A stretch of 64,000 bases of DNA. Source: Gillisella vitis (GTDB taxonomy: Bacteria; Pseudomonadota; Alphaproteobacteria; Rhizobiales; Rhizobiaceae). Below are positions 32,016-41,647 of the stretch, piece by piece. How positions within the stretch are numbered: the stretch's first letter is position 1; every line of letters begins with the position of its first letter. The DNA lies in NCBI GenBank assembly GCA_009744235.1, contig WPHV01000007.1:124001-188000 (forward strand). Direction: 5' to 3'. The position numbers and the translations under genes were made by a program. Below the pieces are notes generated by a model. That model did no database searches. It saw only the letters and a list, made by a program, of their open reading frames with translations, and was not told the DNA's origin.

Positions 32016-34487
32016 ATGATCGACCGTCTGCTTGATGAGATGACCCTTGAGGAGCAGGTTTCCGTGCTGTCCGGTGCGGATTTCTGGACCACTGTGCCGG
32101 TTGAGCGGCTCGGTATTCCAAAGATCAAGGTGACTGACGGGCCAAACGGCGCGCGCGGCGGCGGGTCCCTGGTTGGCGGCGTCAAGGCGACTTGTTATCC
32201 CGTTGCGATTGCGCTCGGTGCCACCTGGAGCCCATCTCTTATCGAAGCCATGGGTGTTTCCCTGGCGGGACAGGTAAAGAGCAAGGGCGCGAGCGTCCTT
32301 CTTGCGCCAACTGTCAATATCCATCGGTCCGGGTTGAACGGGCGCAATTTCGAATGCTATTCCGAAGACCCGATGCTGACGGCGGCTTTGGCTGTTGCTT
32401 ATATCAAAGGCGTGCAGAGCCAGGGTGTGGCGGCCACGATCAAGCATTTCGCCGGTAATGAATCCGAGATCGAACGGCAGACGATGTCCTCGGATATCGA
32501 TGAACGCGCCTTGCGCGAAATCTATCTTCTGCCCTTCGAACAGGCGGTGAAAAAGGCTGACGTCATGGCTGTGATGTCCTCCTATAATCGGCTGAACGGT
32601 ACTTATACGAGCGAGCATGCCTGGCTGTTGACGGATGTGCTGCGCGAGCAATGGGGCTTTGACGGCATTGTCATGTCCGACTGGTTCGGCTCGCATTCCA
32701 CATCCGAAACCGTCAATGCCGGGCTTGATTTGGAGATGCCTGGCCCAACCCGTGACCGTGGCGAAAAGCTGGTGCAGGCGGTTCGCGACGGTGCTGTCAA
32801 ACCGGAAACGGTGCGCGAAGCGGCGGGGCGCATTCTCACTCTGCTGGAGCGTGTCGGGGCGTTTTTCTCCGCGCCTGACCTGTCCGAACATGCCGAAGAT
32901 CTGCCCGCTGACCGGGCGTTAATCCGCAAAATTGGCGCTGAAGGTGCGGTCCTTCTGAAGAATGATGGTATTTTGCCGCTGGAAAAGACATCCCTGAAGC
33001 GTGTCGCGGTTATCGGGCCAAATGCGGCTGTTGCCCGGGTGATGGGCGGCGGCAGCGCCCAGATCAATGCACATTATACAATAAGCCCGCTGGAGGGCAT
33101 TCGCGCGGTTTTGCAAGGCACTGTTGATGTGCAGCACAGTGTGGCCTGCGGCAATAGCCGGTTGGTCAAGCTGTTCTCGCAGCCGGTCACTGTCGAGTAT
33201 TTCAAGGGAGTCAATTGTAAGGGTACTCCTGTTGCAACGGAAGCGGTGCAGACAGGGGAGTTTTTCTGGTTCGAACTGCCATCGCCGGATCTGTCTCTGA
33301 CGGATTTCTCGGTGCGGTTCACCGGCACCTTCACGCCGCAGGAGGATGGGCCGCATCTGCTGGGCATGACCAACTCGGGTCTTGCCAAGCTATATGTCGA
33401 TGAAGAACTTGTCATTGACGGCTATACCGGGTGGAAGCGCGGTGAGAATTTCTTTGGCACTGCCAATGATGAAATTCGGCACTCGGTGGAGATGAAGGCT
33501 GGCCGTAGTTACGCAATCAAAGTTGAATACCTGTCGCCACCGCCAGAGGAATACGGCATCCATATCACCGCGATTCGCTTCGGCATCGAAAGAATTCTCG
33601 GTGAAGACGCGATGGTGGAAGCAGTAGAATGTGCAAGAGGCGCGGATGTGGCGCTTCTCTTTGTCGGGCGCGAGGGGCAATGGGATACGGAAGGTCTCGA
33701 TCTGCCCGACATGCGTCTGCCGGGCCGTCAGGAAGAATTGATCGAGCGCGTCAGCGCCGTGAATCCGAATTGCGTTGTTGTGCTGCAAACCGGTGGCCCC
33801 GTTGAAATGCCTTGGTTGGGAAAGGTCAAAGCCGTGCTTCAGGTCTGGTATCCAGGCCAGGAGCTTGGCAATGCTGTGGCCGATATGCTGTTTGGCGAAC
33901 AGGAACCGGGCGGGCGTCTACCGCAGACGTTTCCAAAGCAGTTGTCGGATAATTCCGCCATCACAAATGACCCGTCGATCTATCCCGGCAAGAATGGCCA
34001 TGTGCGTTATGAGGAAGGGGTCTTCGTCGGCTACCGCCATCATGATAGCCGCAATATCGAGCCGTTCTTTCCCTTCGGATTCGGGCTTGGCTATACCAGT
34101 TTTCGTTGGGATGAGCCTCAGGCCTCCGCATCAGAAATGACCGCATCCGGCGTGACAGTCTCCGTCAGGGTCTCCAATACCGGAAAACGGGCGGGGTCCG
34201 ATGTGGTGCAGCTTTATGTCGAGGCACCTGTCTCTGGTGTTGAACGCCCATTGAAGGAGTTGCGGGCCTTCGCCAAAATTGCCTTGGGGCCAGGTGAAAG
34301 CGGCGAAGTGACGCTTGCAATCAACCCGCGCGACCTCAGTTATTACGATGTCGATGCGGCGGCATTCCGTGCGCCAGCGGGTGACTATCGGCTGCTGATT
34401 GGCGCCCATGCCCAGGACATCCGCAGCGCGCTCACGATTATCAATCCGCAGGAATGGCTTGGCGCTGTCGGTGACAGGACGATCTGA
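32016..34487 (+). CDS. GH3 beta-glucosidase with PA14 insert
   Basis: The 823-residue protein is a glycoside hydrolase family 3 enzyme. The N-terminal barrel begins LLDEMTLEEQVSVLSGADFW and contains KHFAGNESEIERQ and the nucleophile Asp222 in GIVMSDWFGSHS. The alpha/beta sandwich domain is interrupted by a PA14 carbohydrate-binding domain (about residues 390-530, with FTPQEDGPHLLGM). A fibronectin-III-like C terminus follows (SVRVSNTGKRAGSDVVQLYV). This layout is typical of broad-specificity beta-glucosidases that act on aryl or plant glucosides. No signal peptide is seen, so it is probably cytoplasmic. GGGAGGAG precedes the ATG. It is a single gene, divergent from a TetR regulator. Confidence 0.94.
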   Translation: MIDRLLDEMTLEEQVSVLSGADFWTTVPVERLGIPKIKVTDGPNGARGGGSLVGGVKATCYPVAIALGATWSPSLIEAMGVSLAGQVKSKGASVLLAPTVNIHRSGLNGRNFECYSEDPMLTAALAVAYIKGVQSQGVAATIKHFAGNESEIERQTMSSDIDERALREIYLLPFEQAVKKADVMAVMSSYNRLNGTYTSEHAWLLTDVLREQWGFDGIVMSDWFGSHSTSETVNAGLDLEMPGPTRDRGEKLVQAVRDGAVKPETVREAAGRILTLLERVGAFFSAPDLSEHAEDLPADRALIRKIGAEGAVLLKNDGILPLEKTSLKRVAVIGPNAAVARVMGGGSAQINAHYTISPLEGIRAVLQGTVDVQHSVACGNSRLVKLFSQPVTVEYFKGVNCKGTPVATEAVQTGEFFWFELPSPDLSLTDFSVRFTGTFTPQEDGPHLLGMTNSGLAKLYVDEELVIDGYTGWKRGENFFGTANDEIRHSVEMKAGRSYAIKVEYLSPPPEEYGIHITAIRFGIERILGEDAMVEAVECARGADVALLFVGREGQWDTEGLDLPDMRLPGRQEELIERVSAVNPNCVVVLQTGGPVEMPWLGKVKAVLQVWYPGQELGNAVADMLFGEQEPGGRLPQTFPKQLSDNSAITNDPSIYPGKNGHVRYEEGVFVGYRHHDSRNIEPFFPFGFGLGYTSFRWDEPQASASEMTASGVTVSVRVSNTGKRAGSDVVQLYVEAPVSGVERPLKELRAFAKIALGPGESGEVTLAINPRDLSYYDVDAAAFRAPAGDYRLLIGAHAQDIRSALTIINPQEWLGAVGDRTI

Positions 34488-34495
34488 TCGGTGGT

Positions 34496-35818
34496 TTAAA
34501 TCGTCAGGCGAGCCTCGAATCCATCCTGTCGCCCGCTAGCGGGTGACAGGATGTCGAAGCGGGCATTCATCTGCTCTGCCAAACGCTCGATAATCGACAA
34601 GCCGAGGCCAGATCCCGGCGTGGTGGCATTGGCGCGTTGGAAGCGTTTTCGGATGGCTATCAATTGTTCGGGTGGTAAAACCGGTGAACCGTTGACGACG
34701 CGGATCGTGCCATCTTCGCCAAGCGTCACCTCAACCGGCACACCCTGTGTTCCATGTCGCACAGCATTTTCGATCATGTTACGGATGACGATGGCAAAGG
34801 CATCTTCGCTGACGGCGCGTGGCAGGGTTGCGGTTGGCGGGTGGCGATAAAAAATGTCATTTCCCGTGGCGCGCTGGAAATCCTCCACGACAAGATCGAG
34901 CACGGGTACCAGATCGACAGGCTGCCCGGTCGAGCCAATACCCGCTTCTGCTCGAGACAATTGCAACAGTTTTTCCGCGAGGCTGGCAAGCTTTTGCAGC
35001 GAAGTTTCCACCTGACTCGCCCTGGCGCGGGCTTCCGGCTCCTTCAACTGGGCCAGCATCAATTGCGTTTGCGCCAGGGCGCCGGCAATGGGGGTGCGCA
35101 ATTCGTGGGCACTATTGGCGGTAAATTCGCGCTCGGCATCCAAAGCGGCCCGCAATCGGGTGAGCAGAAGATTGACGGAACGTCCTATGGGCTGCAATTC
35201 CTTGGGCAGCGGGCTAAGGTCAATTTCCGCCAGATTGCCGTGATCTTTCTCGCTGATTTCCTGCCGAAACTGTTCGACGGGACGGAGCGAACGGCGGATG
35301 ATCAGCCATGCTGCTAAAACGCTGAGTGGGACGAGCGCAATCACCGGCAGCAACATGGCAAGACCCGCCGCAAGAGCCGAGATATGCCGATGTTTCATCG
35401 AGTCGGCCACCTGAACGATGATCGTGTCGCTGACCGCTGTGGTCGTATAGATCCGGTATTTGTCGTTTTGCCAGAAGCCGGGTGTCAGCGGCGCGGGCAG
35501 GGGGGCTGCTGCCTCGGCATGGGAGTGCATCAGCACTCGACCGCTTGCGTCCCTCACCTGATAGATCAGATATCCATCGGAATTGGGATCGACAGTGCTG
35601 AGGATTTGCACGGGGCTTTTCAGCGGGTCGCGCTGCATGATGTCATCGACGACCAATGGCAAAAGCCTGTCGCCGGTCTCCTGCAGAGCGCTGTCGAAAA
35701 TCTCGCCAAACTCAGCCTGCATGACGATGGCGCCACAGCTTGCCGCGACCAGCCAAAGCACGGTAATCGCGCCGGAAAGCCACAAGAGAAGTTTGCGGGT
35801 AATGCTTGGCATGGTCAT
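34496..35818 (-). CDS. Sensor histidine kinase of a two-component system
   Basis: The 440-residue kinase has two transmembrane helices (about residues 10-32 and 150-172) flanking a periplasmic domain, a HAMP-like linker, the phospho-acceptor histidine in TANSAHELRTPIAGAL, and an ATPase with NMIENAVRHG and GSGLGLSIIERLAEQ. The lid motif is unusual: where DxGxG is expected the sequence reads VVNGSPVLPPEQ, a degenerate G1 box also seen in some QseC-like kinases. It overlaps the regulator gene by four bases. The signal is unknown; a small PepSY protein encoded divergently may modulate it. Confidence 0.9.
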   Translation of the reverse strand: MTMPSITRKLLLWLSGAITVLWLVAASCGAIVMQAEFGEIFDSALQETGDRLLPLVVDDIMQRDPLKSPVQILSTVDPNSDGYLIYQVRDASGRVLMHSHAEAAAPLPAPLTPGFWQNDKYRIYTTTAVSDTIIVQVADSMKHRHISALAAGLAMLLPVIALVPLSVLAAWLIIRRSLRPVEQFRQEISEKDHGNLAEIDLSPLPKELQPIGRSVNLLLTRLRAALDAEREFTANSAHELRTPIAGALAQTQLMLAQLKEPEARARASQVETSLQKLASLAEKLLQLSRAEAGIGSTGQPVDLVPVLDLVVEDFQRATGNDIFYRHPPTATLPRAVSEDAFAIVIRNMIENAVRHGTQGVPVEVTLGEDGTIRVVNGSPVLPPEQLIAIRKRFQRANATTPGSGLGLSIIERLAEQMNARFDILSPASGRQDGFEARLTI

Positions 35819-36477
35819 GCCGCTCCCGCAATGCTGTAGCCAACGCCTCGGACGGTTAGTAGGCGATCCTTACCGATCTTCTTGCGCAACCGGCTGACAT
35901 AGACTTCCACCGTATTGCTTTCGATTTCCGATCCGAACGCATAGAGGGCTTCCTCAATGCGGGCTTTGGAGACTACGGCACCAGGCCTTGCCAAAAGCGC
36001 ATCAAGCACCGCCCATTCACGGCTGGAGAGGCTAATGGCCTCGGCACCATCGGCAATACGTCGCTCTGCGGGGTTGATTTCCAATGTGCCGATGCGAATG
36101 ATTGGATTTGGCTTTGCGGCGTAGCGGCGCGCAACAGCCAATATGCGCGCCGTCAACTCATCGAGATTGAATGGCTTGACCAGATAGTCGTCAGCGCCGG
36201 AGTTGAGGCCCTCGATCCGATCCGAGATCTGGTCATGAGCTGTGAGGATGATGATTGGGGTTACGTCGCCATGCTCGCGCAACCGTTTCAGAAAGTCGAT
36301 GCCGTTGCCATCAGGCAAACGCAGGTCAAGCAGGATCAGGCCATAGGCAACGGTTCTGGTGCAGGCCTCAGCGTCCTGTAGCTCCTTCATCCAGTCCACC
36401 GCATGACCGGCTGCCCCGACATGATCGCGAATGGCCTGACCCAGAACAGCGTCGTCCTCTACAAGTAATACCCGCAT
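35815..36477 (-). CDS. OmpR/PhoB-family response regulator
   Basis: The 220-residue regulator has a receiver domain with Asp51 in LILLDLRLPDGNG and the acidic pair at VEDD, and a C-terminal winged helix (EAISLSSREWAVLDALLARPGAVVSKARIEEALY, then NTVEVYVSRLRKKIG). It is the first gene of the pair with the sensor kinase and resembles QseB/TctD-type regulators. It is divergent from the PepSY gene across a 260-bp region that should hold its target promoter. Confidence 0.94.
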   Translation of the reverse strand: MRVLLVEDDAVLGQAIRDHVGAAGHAVDWMKELQDAEACTRTVAYGLILLDLRLPDGNGIDFLKRLREHGDVTPIIILTAHDQISDRIEGLNSGADDYLVKPFNLDELTARILAVARRYAAKPNPIIRIGTLEINPAERRIADGAEAISLSSREWAVLDALLARPGAVVSKARIEEALYAFGSEIESNTVEVYVSRLRKKIGKDRLLTVRGVGYSIAGAA

Positions 36478-36737
36478 GCATATCTCCGATCAGAACGGCA
36501 GAGGCGCGAGACGCCCGAAATAAAAAGCTTTTGACGTTCTTTATGACACCTAGCTTAAGCGGGTCGAAATTTCAGAAAAATCTTGGAAGGCTGCACACAG
36601 CGGATCTTCAGCTTGGTGTCAGCGCAACCGACGATAAAGGGCAGTCGCGTCGATAAACGGCATTTTCTACGTTCGTTATCTGCGTGCGGCGACAGTTCCC
36701 CGAAGCAGTTGATGGGTTGGTAGACAGAAGGGTCGAT

Positions 36738-36998
36738 ATGAAGATTGTGCTGATTGCGTTGTCTATCACTCTGGCTCTGGTAGGCCCGATTCTGGCTGGG
36801 GAAAAATGCGCGGTGCCGCTGAAAGAATGGCAACCCCGAGAGAGTTTGCAGAGAAAGCTTGAAGGAGAGGGCTGGAATGTTCGCTCCATCAGGAGCGGCG
36901 ACGGGTGCTATGAGGCCCACGCTGTCGATTCCAGCGGCAACGCCGTCGAAGCTTATTTCGATCCGAAAACGTTTAAGCCGATTGACCAGAAAGACTGA
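36738..36998 (+). CDS. Small periplasmic PepSY-domain protein
   Basis: The 86-residue protein has a signal peptide (MKIVLIALSITLALVGPILAG) and a mature PepSY-like domain with REKL-type spacing (ESLQRKLEGEGWNVRSIRSGDGCYEAHAVDSSG, read in parts, ending VEAYFDPKTFKPI). Two cysteines (one near the mature start, one in GDGCYE) could form a disulfide. AGAAGGGTCGAT precedes the ATG. Such proteins are commonly encoded next to two-component systems and may bind the sensor's periplasmic domain, in the manner of the FeuN inhibitor of rhizobia. That role is inference. Confidence 0.82.
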   Translation: MKIVLIALSITLALVGPILAGEKCAVPLKEWQPRESLQRKLEGEGWNVRSIRSGDGCYEAHAVDSSGNAVEAYFDPKTFKPIDQKD

Positions 36999-37054
36999 GC
37001 ACTTTGATACGGTCATCTATTGCCCCATTCCATAGCGGAACCACAACGTTGGGC

Positions 37055-37086
37055 AAAAAAAGCGCCGCGTTTTGAGGCGCGGCGCT
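37055..37086 (-). terminator. Intrinsic terminator of the DUF1003 gene
   Basis: A perfect 9-bp stem (AGCGCCGCG, 37061-37069, with CGCGGCGCT, 37078-37086) has an A run on its left side. For leftward transcription this gives a hairpin followed by a T run, so it terminates the minus-strand DUF1003 gene. The rest of 36999-37250 shows nothing else. Confidence 0.78.
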
Positions 37087-37250
37087 AAATCAATTCCCGA
37101 AGTCGAGGGGACTTCTTCGGGCGGCCACAGGTTGGGCGAATGGATCTCAGAATGGCAGAGGGGACGCCGGAGGAAGATCCATTCCCTGTGAGAAACAATG
37201 TAGAACCAGTTTCTTACCTTAATATTAAATAAATCTAATAAAATGGAGCC

Positions 37251-37973
37251 TCATATATCTTTTTTATAAATCCGTCCCTCAAGCAGGTCGATCTGTATCT
37301 GCTGCAACTCTGCCAAGCGCGCCCATTGATGGGCCATCTGGTGGTCGATCTTTTCATGCAATTGGCGGATTTCCAGTTCGGCGCGCAAGTTGATCATGTA
37401 ATCGTTTTCCGCCCGCTGCCTATCCTTTTCCTCCTGGCGCTTCTGGCTCATCATGATGATTGGCGCCTGCATTGCGGCGACACAGGACAGTAGCAGATTC
37501 AGGAGGATGTAGGGATAGGGGTCGAAAGGCCGAAGAAATAGCCCGATAGAGTTGATTGCCATCCAGGTGACGAGGATGATGGAAAAGATGATGATGAATC
37601 GCCACGAACCGCCAAAAGAGGCGACGGCGTCCGAGGCGCGATCCCCAAACCGAAGCGGCCTTTCGTTCTCCGCCGCAGCGGTCTGAACCGTGGAAACATC
37701 GCGGCCAAGATCGGCGATCACGCGTCGGTCAAGGTCCGAAAGCTCACCGCGTTCTTCCTGAAGCAGTTTTTCGACCCGCTGGCGACGCAGTGCTGACAGG
37801 TCGTCGTCGCAGATCCGGGCATCGGCGGCCACGGGGCCGCATTGCGCCTCGATCAATTCTATCAACGAAGATCGCATCGAGTTGACGGCATGCAAATGCC
37901 TTGGCGGAACGGTTTTATGACAGAGGCAGCATTGATGCGACTGATGGCTGGACGCGGGAGAAATGTTGGACAC
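37251..37973 (-). CDS. DUF1003 membrane protein
   Basis: The 240-residue protein has an N-terminal zinc-knuckle-like start (HQCCLCHKTVPPRHLHAV), an acidic linker, then the DUF1003 core: two transmembrane helices (FIIIFSIILVTWMAINSIGLF and PYILLNLLLSCVAAMQAPIIMM) joined by RPFDPYP. A long charged coiled-coil follows (QKRQEEKDRQRAENDYMINLRAELEI, read in parts). The function of this widespread family is unknown. GTG 37973, with GGAG six bases upstream, gives the family-like N terminus; an earlier start adds a non-conserved, cysteine-containing stretch. Confidence 0.87.
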   Translation of the reverse strand: MSNISPASSHQSHQCCLCHKTVPPRHLHAVNSMRSSLIELIEAQCGPVAADARICDDDLSALRRQRVEKLLQEERGELSDLDRRVIADLGRDVSTVQTAAAENERPLRFGDRASDAVASFGGSWRFIIIFSIILVTWMAINSIGLFLRPFDPYPYILLNLLLSCVAAMQAPIIMMSQKRQEEKDRQRAENDYMINLRAELEIRQLHEKIDHQMAHQWARLAELQQIQIDLLEGRIYKKDI

Positions 37974-38116
37974 GCAGGGCTCCGACAGAAAAGACCGGGC
38001 GCGACAAAATTGCCGCCCCAGCCCCCTGATGCATAGCTTCAAAATTCACGGGAAGCAAAGAGCCGTTTGTGAGCCTGTAACGTAGCGAATGCCCGTCATG
38101 TGCTATCGCGGTGTCC

Positions 38117-39409
38117 TTATACAATACCGCCAGAGCCGCCTTTGACCGCTGGCCGTTGCGCCGCGACCTTGGCACGGTAACCTGAGGCACGATAGGCCGC
38201 GACCGGGTCGATTGCGCCGCCGGCGTCCAGCCGAGCCTTTGCCAGGATCGGCTCCACATCGGTGCGATAGGCGCGTTTCAACGTTTCGGTGGCCATCAGC
38301 GCATCATTGTCGTTCTGATAGCCGTCCAGTGCGGCGCGATCCACCAGCAATGCCTGGGCATAGGCTCGGCGTATTTCGTTGGCGCTGGCAATCAGGCTTT
38401 CAATCGGATCGGTCACATTATGCGACTGGTCGATCATATGGGCGGGGTGGAAGCCTTCGACGCCGCGATACTGCGCATCCACCAGCTCGTTGAACACCAG
38501 AAATAGGCGGTAAGGTTCGATGGAACCGGCGTCCAGATCGTCGTCGCCATATTTCGAGTCGTTGAAGTGGAAGCCTCCCAGTTTACCGAACTGGATTAGC
38601 CGCGCCACGATCATTTCAATATTGGTATTGGGCGCGTGGTGGCCAAGATCGACAAGGCACTGTGCCTTCGGCCCCAGCGTCTGGGCAATCAGGTAGTTGG
38701 TGCCCCAATCCTGAACGATGGTGGAATAGAAGGCCGGTTCATACATCTTGTGTTCGGAAAATAGCCGCCAATCATCCGGCAGCGTTTTGTAGATCTCGGC
38801 CATTGAGGCGAGGTAACGCTCGAATGATTTGGTGAAATTGCTCTGGCCGGGGAAGTTGGAGCCGTCGCCGACCCAGACGGTCAGGGCTTTCGAGCCAAGC
38901 TGATCGCCAAGTTCGATGCATTCGATATTATGCTCGATGGCTTGTTGCCGGGTTGCGGCATCGACATGGCTGAGCGACCCGTATTTGTAGGAATGGGCCT
39001 GATCGGCGGCGTCTGAAAACGTGTTGGAATTCATGGCGTCGAAGCCGAGGCCCAGGGTGGCGGCCTTGGCCGTCAGCTCTTTCGGATCGGCCTTGTCCCA
39101 GGGGATATGCAATGAGACTTTTGGTGTAGCGCGGGTTAATTGTTGGATGACGCCGCAATCGTCTAGCTTGTCGAAGATGTGACGCGGTTCGCCCAATCCG
39201 GGAAAGCGGGCAAAGCGTGTGCCGCCCGTGCCGACCCCCCAGGAGGGGACGGCAACGAAAAACTCGGAAACGGATTTGGTGACGGCGTCGATGTCGATAT
39301 TGCTGCGCGCCAGCTTTTCACCAAGCGCGCTATAGTCCGACGTCAGGGCGCTTGCCCGCTTGTCATTGTCTACGGCAACCGCGTCCGCAGTGATGTTCAG
39401 GTCTGTCAT
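38117..39409 (-). CDS. rhaI: L-rhamnose isomerase (RhaI)
   Basis: The 430-residue metal-dependent sugar isomerase converts L-rhamnose to L-rhamnulose in the cytoplasm. It is of the Pseudomonas stutzeri/rhizobial type rather than the E. coli RhaA type. Motifs include VSLHIPWDKADPKEL, the metal-site region TVWVGDGSNFPGQSNF, LFSEHKMYEPAFY and CLVDLGHHAPNTNIE, and GGFHFNDSKYGDDDLD. GGGAGGAAAGC precedes ATG 39409. It is the second gene of the rhaDI unit and ends with a hydrophilic tail. Expression should follow the RhaR-controlled promoter upstream of rhaD. Confidence 0.95.
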   Translation of the reverse strand: MTDLNITADAVAVDNDKRASALTSDYSALGEKLARSNIDIDAVTKSVSEFFVAVPSWGVGTGGTRFARFPGLGEPRHIFDKLDDCGVIQQLTRATPKVSLHIPWDKADPKELTAKAATLGLGFDAMNSNTFSDAADQAHSYKYGSLSHVDAATRQQAIEHNIECIELGDQLGSKALTVWVGDGSNFPGQSNFTKSFERYLASMAEIYKTLPDDWRLFSEHKMYEPAFYSTIVQDWGTNYLIAQTLGPKAQCLVDLGHHAPNTNIEMIVARLIQFGKLGGFHFNDSKYGDDDLDAGSIEPYRLFLVFNELVDAQYRGVEGFHPAHMIDQSHNVTDPIESLIASANEIRRAYAQALLVDRAALDGYQNDNDALMATETLKRAYRTDVEPILAKARLDAGGAIDPVAAYRASGYRAKVAAQRPAVKGGSGGIV

Positions 39410-39448
39410 GCTTTCCTCCCGGGGATGCATTGGTTTTTTGCCAGAGGT

Positions 39449-41560
39449 TTAGCGGGTAAAGCTCTGGGCGTTGCCTGCATCGACATTGATGATATTGCCG
39501 GTCGATTTTGCCGAGGCATCTGAAGCCAGGAAGTAGATGGCTTGGGCAATATCTTCGGGAAACACGTTCAGCTTCAGCATCGAACGCTTGCGGTAATGTT
39601 CCTCGAGATCGTCCACCTCGATCTTGGAGGATGCCGCGCGCTGTTCTCGCCATTCGCCGTTCCAGATTTTTGAGCCGCGCAGCACGGCATCCGGATTGAC
39701 GGTGTTGACGCGGATACCGGCATCGGCGCCTTCCAGCGCCAGGCAGCGGGCAAGATGAATTTCCGCCGCCTTGGCCGTGCAATAGGCCGAGGCATTGGGG
39801 GAGGAGGCAAGACCGTTTTTCGAGGCGACAAACACCACATTGCCACCCAATGCCTGCCGGCGGAACAGCCGGAAGGCTTCCCGCGACACCAGGAAGTAGC
39901 CGGTGGCGAGAATGTCGATATTCTTGTTCCACATGGCAAGCGTGGTTTCTTCGACGGGTGCAGACGAGGCAATACCGGCATTCGATACCAGAATATCCAC
40001 CCCGCCGAATTCGACACTGGCCTCAGCAAAGGCGCTGATCACGGCATCTTCGCGGGTGACATCCAGTAGGACGGAGCGGACGGCATCGCCGCCAAGGCGT
40101 TTGGTGAAATCAGCTGTCGTGTCGGAAAGTGCGGCAGCGTCGATGTCAGCCAATACAACGCAAGCCCCTTCAGCAACCAGCCGCTCCGCTGTCGCTCTGC
40201 CGATGCCACCAGCACCACCAGTGACGAAAGCGACCTTTCCGGCCAGGCTTTTCGGCTTGGGCATGCGTTGCAGCTTTGCTTCTTCCAGCAGCCAATATTC
40301 GATATCGAAGGCTTCCTGTTCCGGTAGGCCCTGATACTCCGACACGGTCGATGCGCCACGCATGACATTGATGGCATTGACGTAGAATTCACCGGCGATC
40401 CGCGCCGTTGCCTTGTCCTTGGCGAAAGACAACATGCCGACACCCGGAATGAGGAAGATCACCGGATTGGGATCACGGATTTTCGGAGAATTGTCGTGTT
40501 TGCAGCTCTCATAATAGCTGTTGTAATCAGCACGATAGGCCTCAAGGGCGGCATCGAGACCGGCAAGCACTGCATCCACATCCGGCTGACCCGGATTGAA
40601 ATCAACGATCAGCGGACGGATTTTGGTGCGCAAGAAATGATCAGGGCATGAGGTGCCCAGCGCGCCGAGTGGCTGGAGATGATTGGAATTGACGAATTCC
40701 AGCACGGCATCCTGATCGTCGAAATGACCAAGCTTGCGCTCCGCCTTGCCAATCCGTCCGCGAATTTCCGGCATCAGCCTTGCGGCAATGGCGCGACGTT
40801 CGGCGGACGGCAGGCTTTGCGTCGCCGCACCACCGAAAATCACCTTGCCTTCGGTTTCGCGCGCAAACCACTGGATGGCCTTGTTGATGATATCAAGCGT
40901 CAGTTCGTAGCAGGCCTTGGCGTCATTATCCCAGGTGAACAGGCCATGGCTTTCCAGCACGACGCCCTTGGCCTGCGGATTGGCCTTGACGAAGGCTTCC
41001 AGATCAAGCCCAAGCTGAAAGCCAGGGCGGCGCCAGGGCAACCAGCCGATCTCGTCGCCAAAGATCACCTTTGTCAGGTCTTTCGAGTTCTTCGACGCGG
41101 CAATCGCGATGATCGCATCCGGATGCATGTGATCGACATGGGTGAACGGAACGAAACCATGCAGTGGCGTATCGATGGATGCCGCGCGCGGATTGAGATT
41201 GAAAGTGCAATGAGGGAGAAAACCGACCATGCGGTCTTCATCGTGAACGCCCTGGTAAATGCCTTTCAGCGCCTCAAGCTTGTCCTGGTAAAGCGTTGCG
41301 AAACCGTCGAGTTTGATGGTGCCGACATCGCCGCCAGAACCCTTGACCCACAAAACCTTGACCGTCTGGCCGGTGAGCGGATCGGTCTCCATGACCTTGG
41401 CCGAGGTGTTGCCGCCACCATAGTTGGTAATGCGCTTGTCGGCGCCAAGCAGGTTGGACCGGTAGAGCAGCTTGCCTGCCTCATCCAGCGTTTCGGCGTA
41501 GACATCATCCCAGCGATTGTCGAGAAGGCGCGGTTGGCCCGCTGCGGTTTGGCCCGTCAT
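39449..41560 (-). CDS. rhaD: Bifunctional rhamnulose-1-phosphate aldolase/short-chain dehydrogenase (RhaD)
   Basis: The 703-residue fusion joins a class II aldolase domain (about residues 25-420, zinc histidines in LHGFVPFTHVDHMHPD, GGGNTSAKV at the start) to a short-chain dehydrogenase domain (about 433-703, TGGAGGIGRA, NAGIASSAP, and Tyr-Lys in SAYCTAKAA). The aldolase cleaves rhamnulose-1-phosphate to dihydroxyacetone phosphate and L-lactaldehyde, and the dehydrogenase part is thought to oxidise lactaldehyde. GGGAGGACTTCC before ATG 41560 sets the start. It is divergent from rhaR and is the first gene of rhaDI. Confidence 0.95.
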   Translation of the reverse strand: MTGQTAAGQPRLLDNRWDDVYAETLDEAGKLLYRSNLLGADKRITNYGGGNTSAKVMETDPLTGQTVKVLWVKGSGGDVGTIKLDGFATLYQDKLEALKGIYQGVHDEDRMVGFLPHCTFNLNPRAASIDTPLHGFVPFTHVDHMHPDAIIAIAASKNSKDLTKVIFGDEIGWLPWRRPGFQLGLDLEAFVKANPQAKGVVLESHGLFTWDNDAKACYELTLDIINKAIQWFARETEGKVIFGGAATQSLPSAERRAIAARLMPEIRGRIGKAERKLGHFDDQDAVLEFVNSNHLQPLGALGTSCPDHFLRTKIRPLIVDFNPGQPDVDAVLAGLDAALEAYRADYNSYYESCKHDNSPKIRDPNPVIFLIPGVGMLSFAKDKATARIAGEFYVNAINVMRGASTVSEYQGLPEQEAFDIEYWLLEEAKLQRMPKPKSLAGKVAFVTGGAGGIGRATAERLVAEGACVVLADIDAAALSDTTADFTKRLGGDAVRSVLLDVTREDAVISAFAEASVEFGGVDILVSNAGIASSAPVEETTLAMWNKNIDILATGYFLVSREAFRLFRRQALGGNVVFVASKNGLASSPNASAYCTAKAAEIHLARCLALEGADAGIRVNTVNPDAVLRGSKIWNGEWREQRAASSKIEVDDLEEHYRKRSMLKLNVFPEDIAQAIYFLASDASAKSTGNIINVDAGNAQSFTR

Positions 41561-41647
41561 GGAAGTCCTCCCAAATGTGATTTTAAGGCCCGCCATATCG
41601 GCGAGCGCTCCATCCTGTTATGGGTATCGCGCAAATTTATCGCTCGT

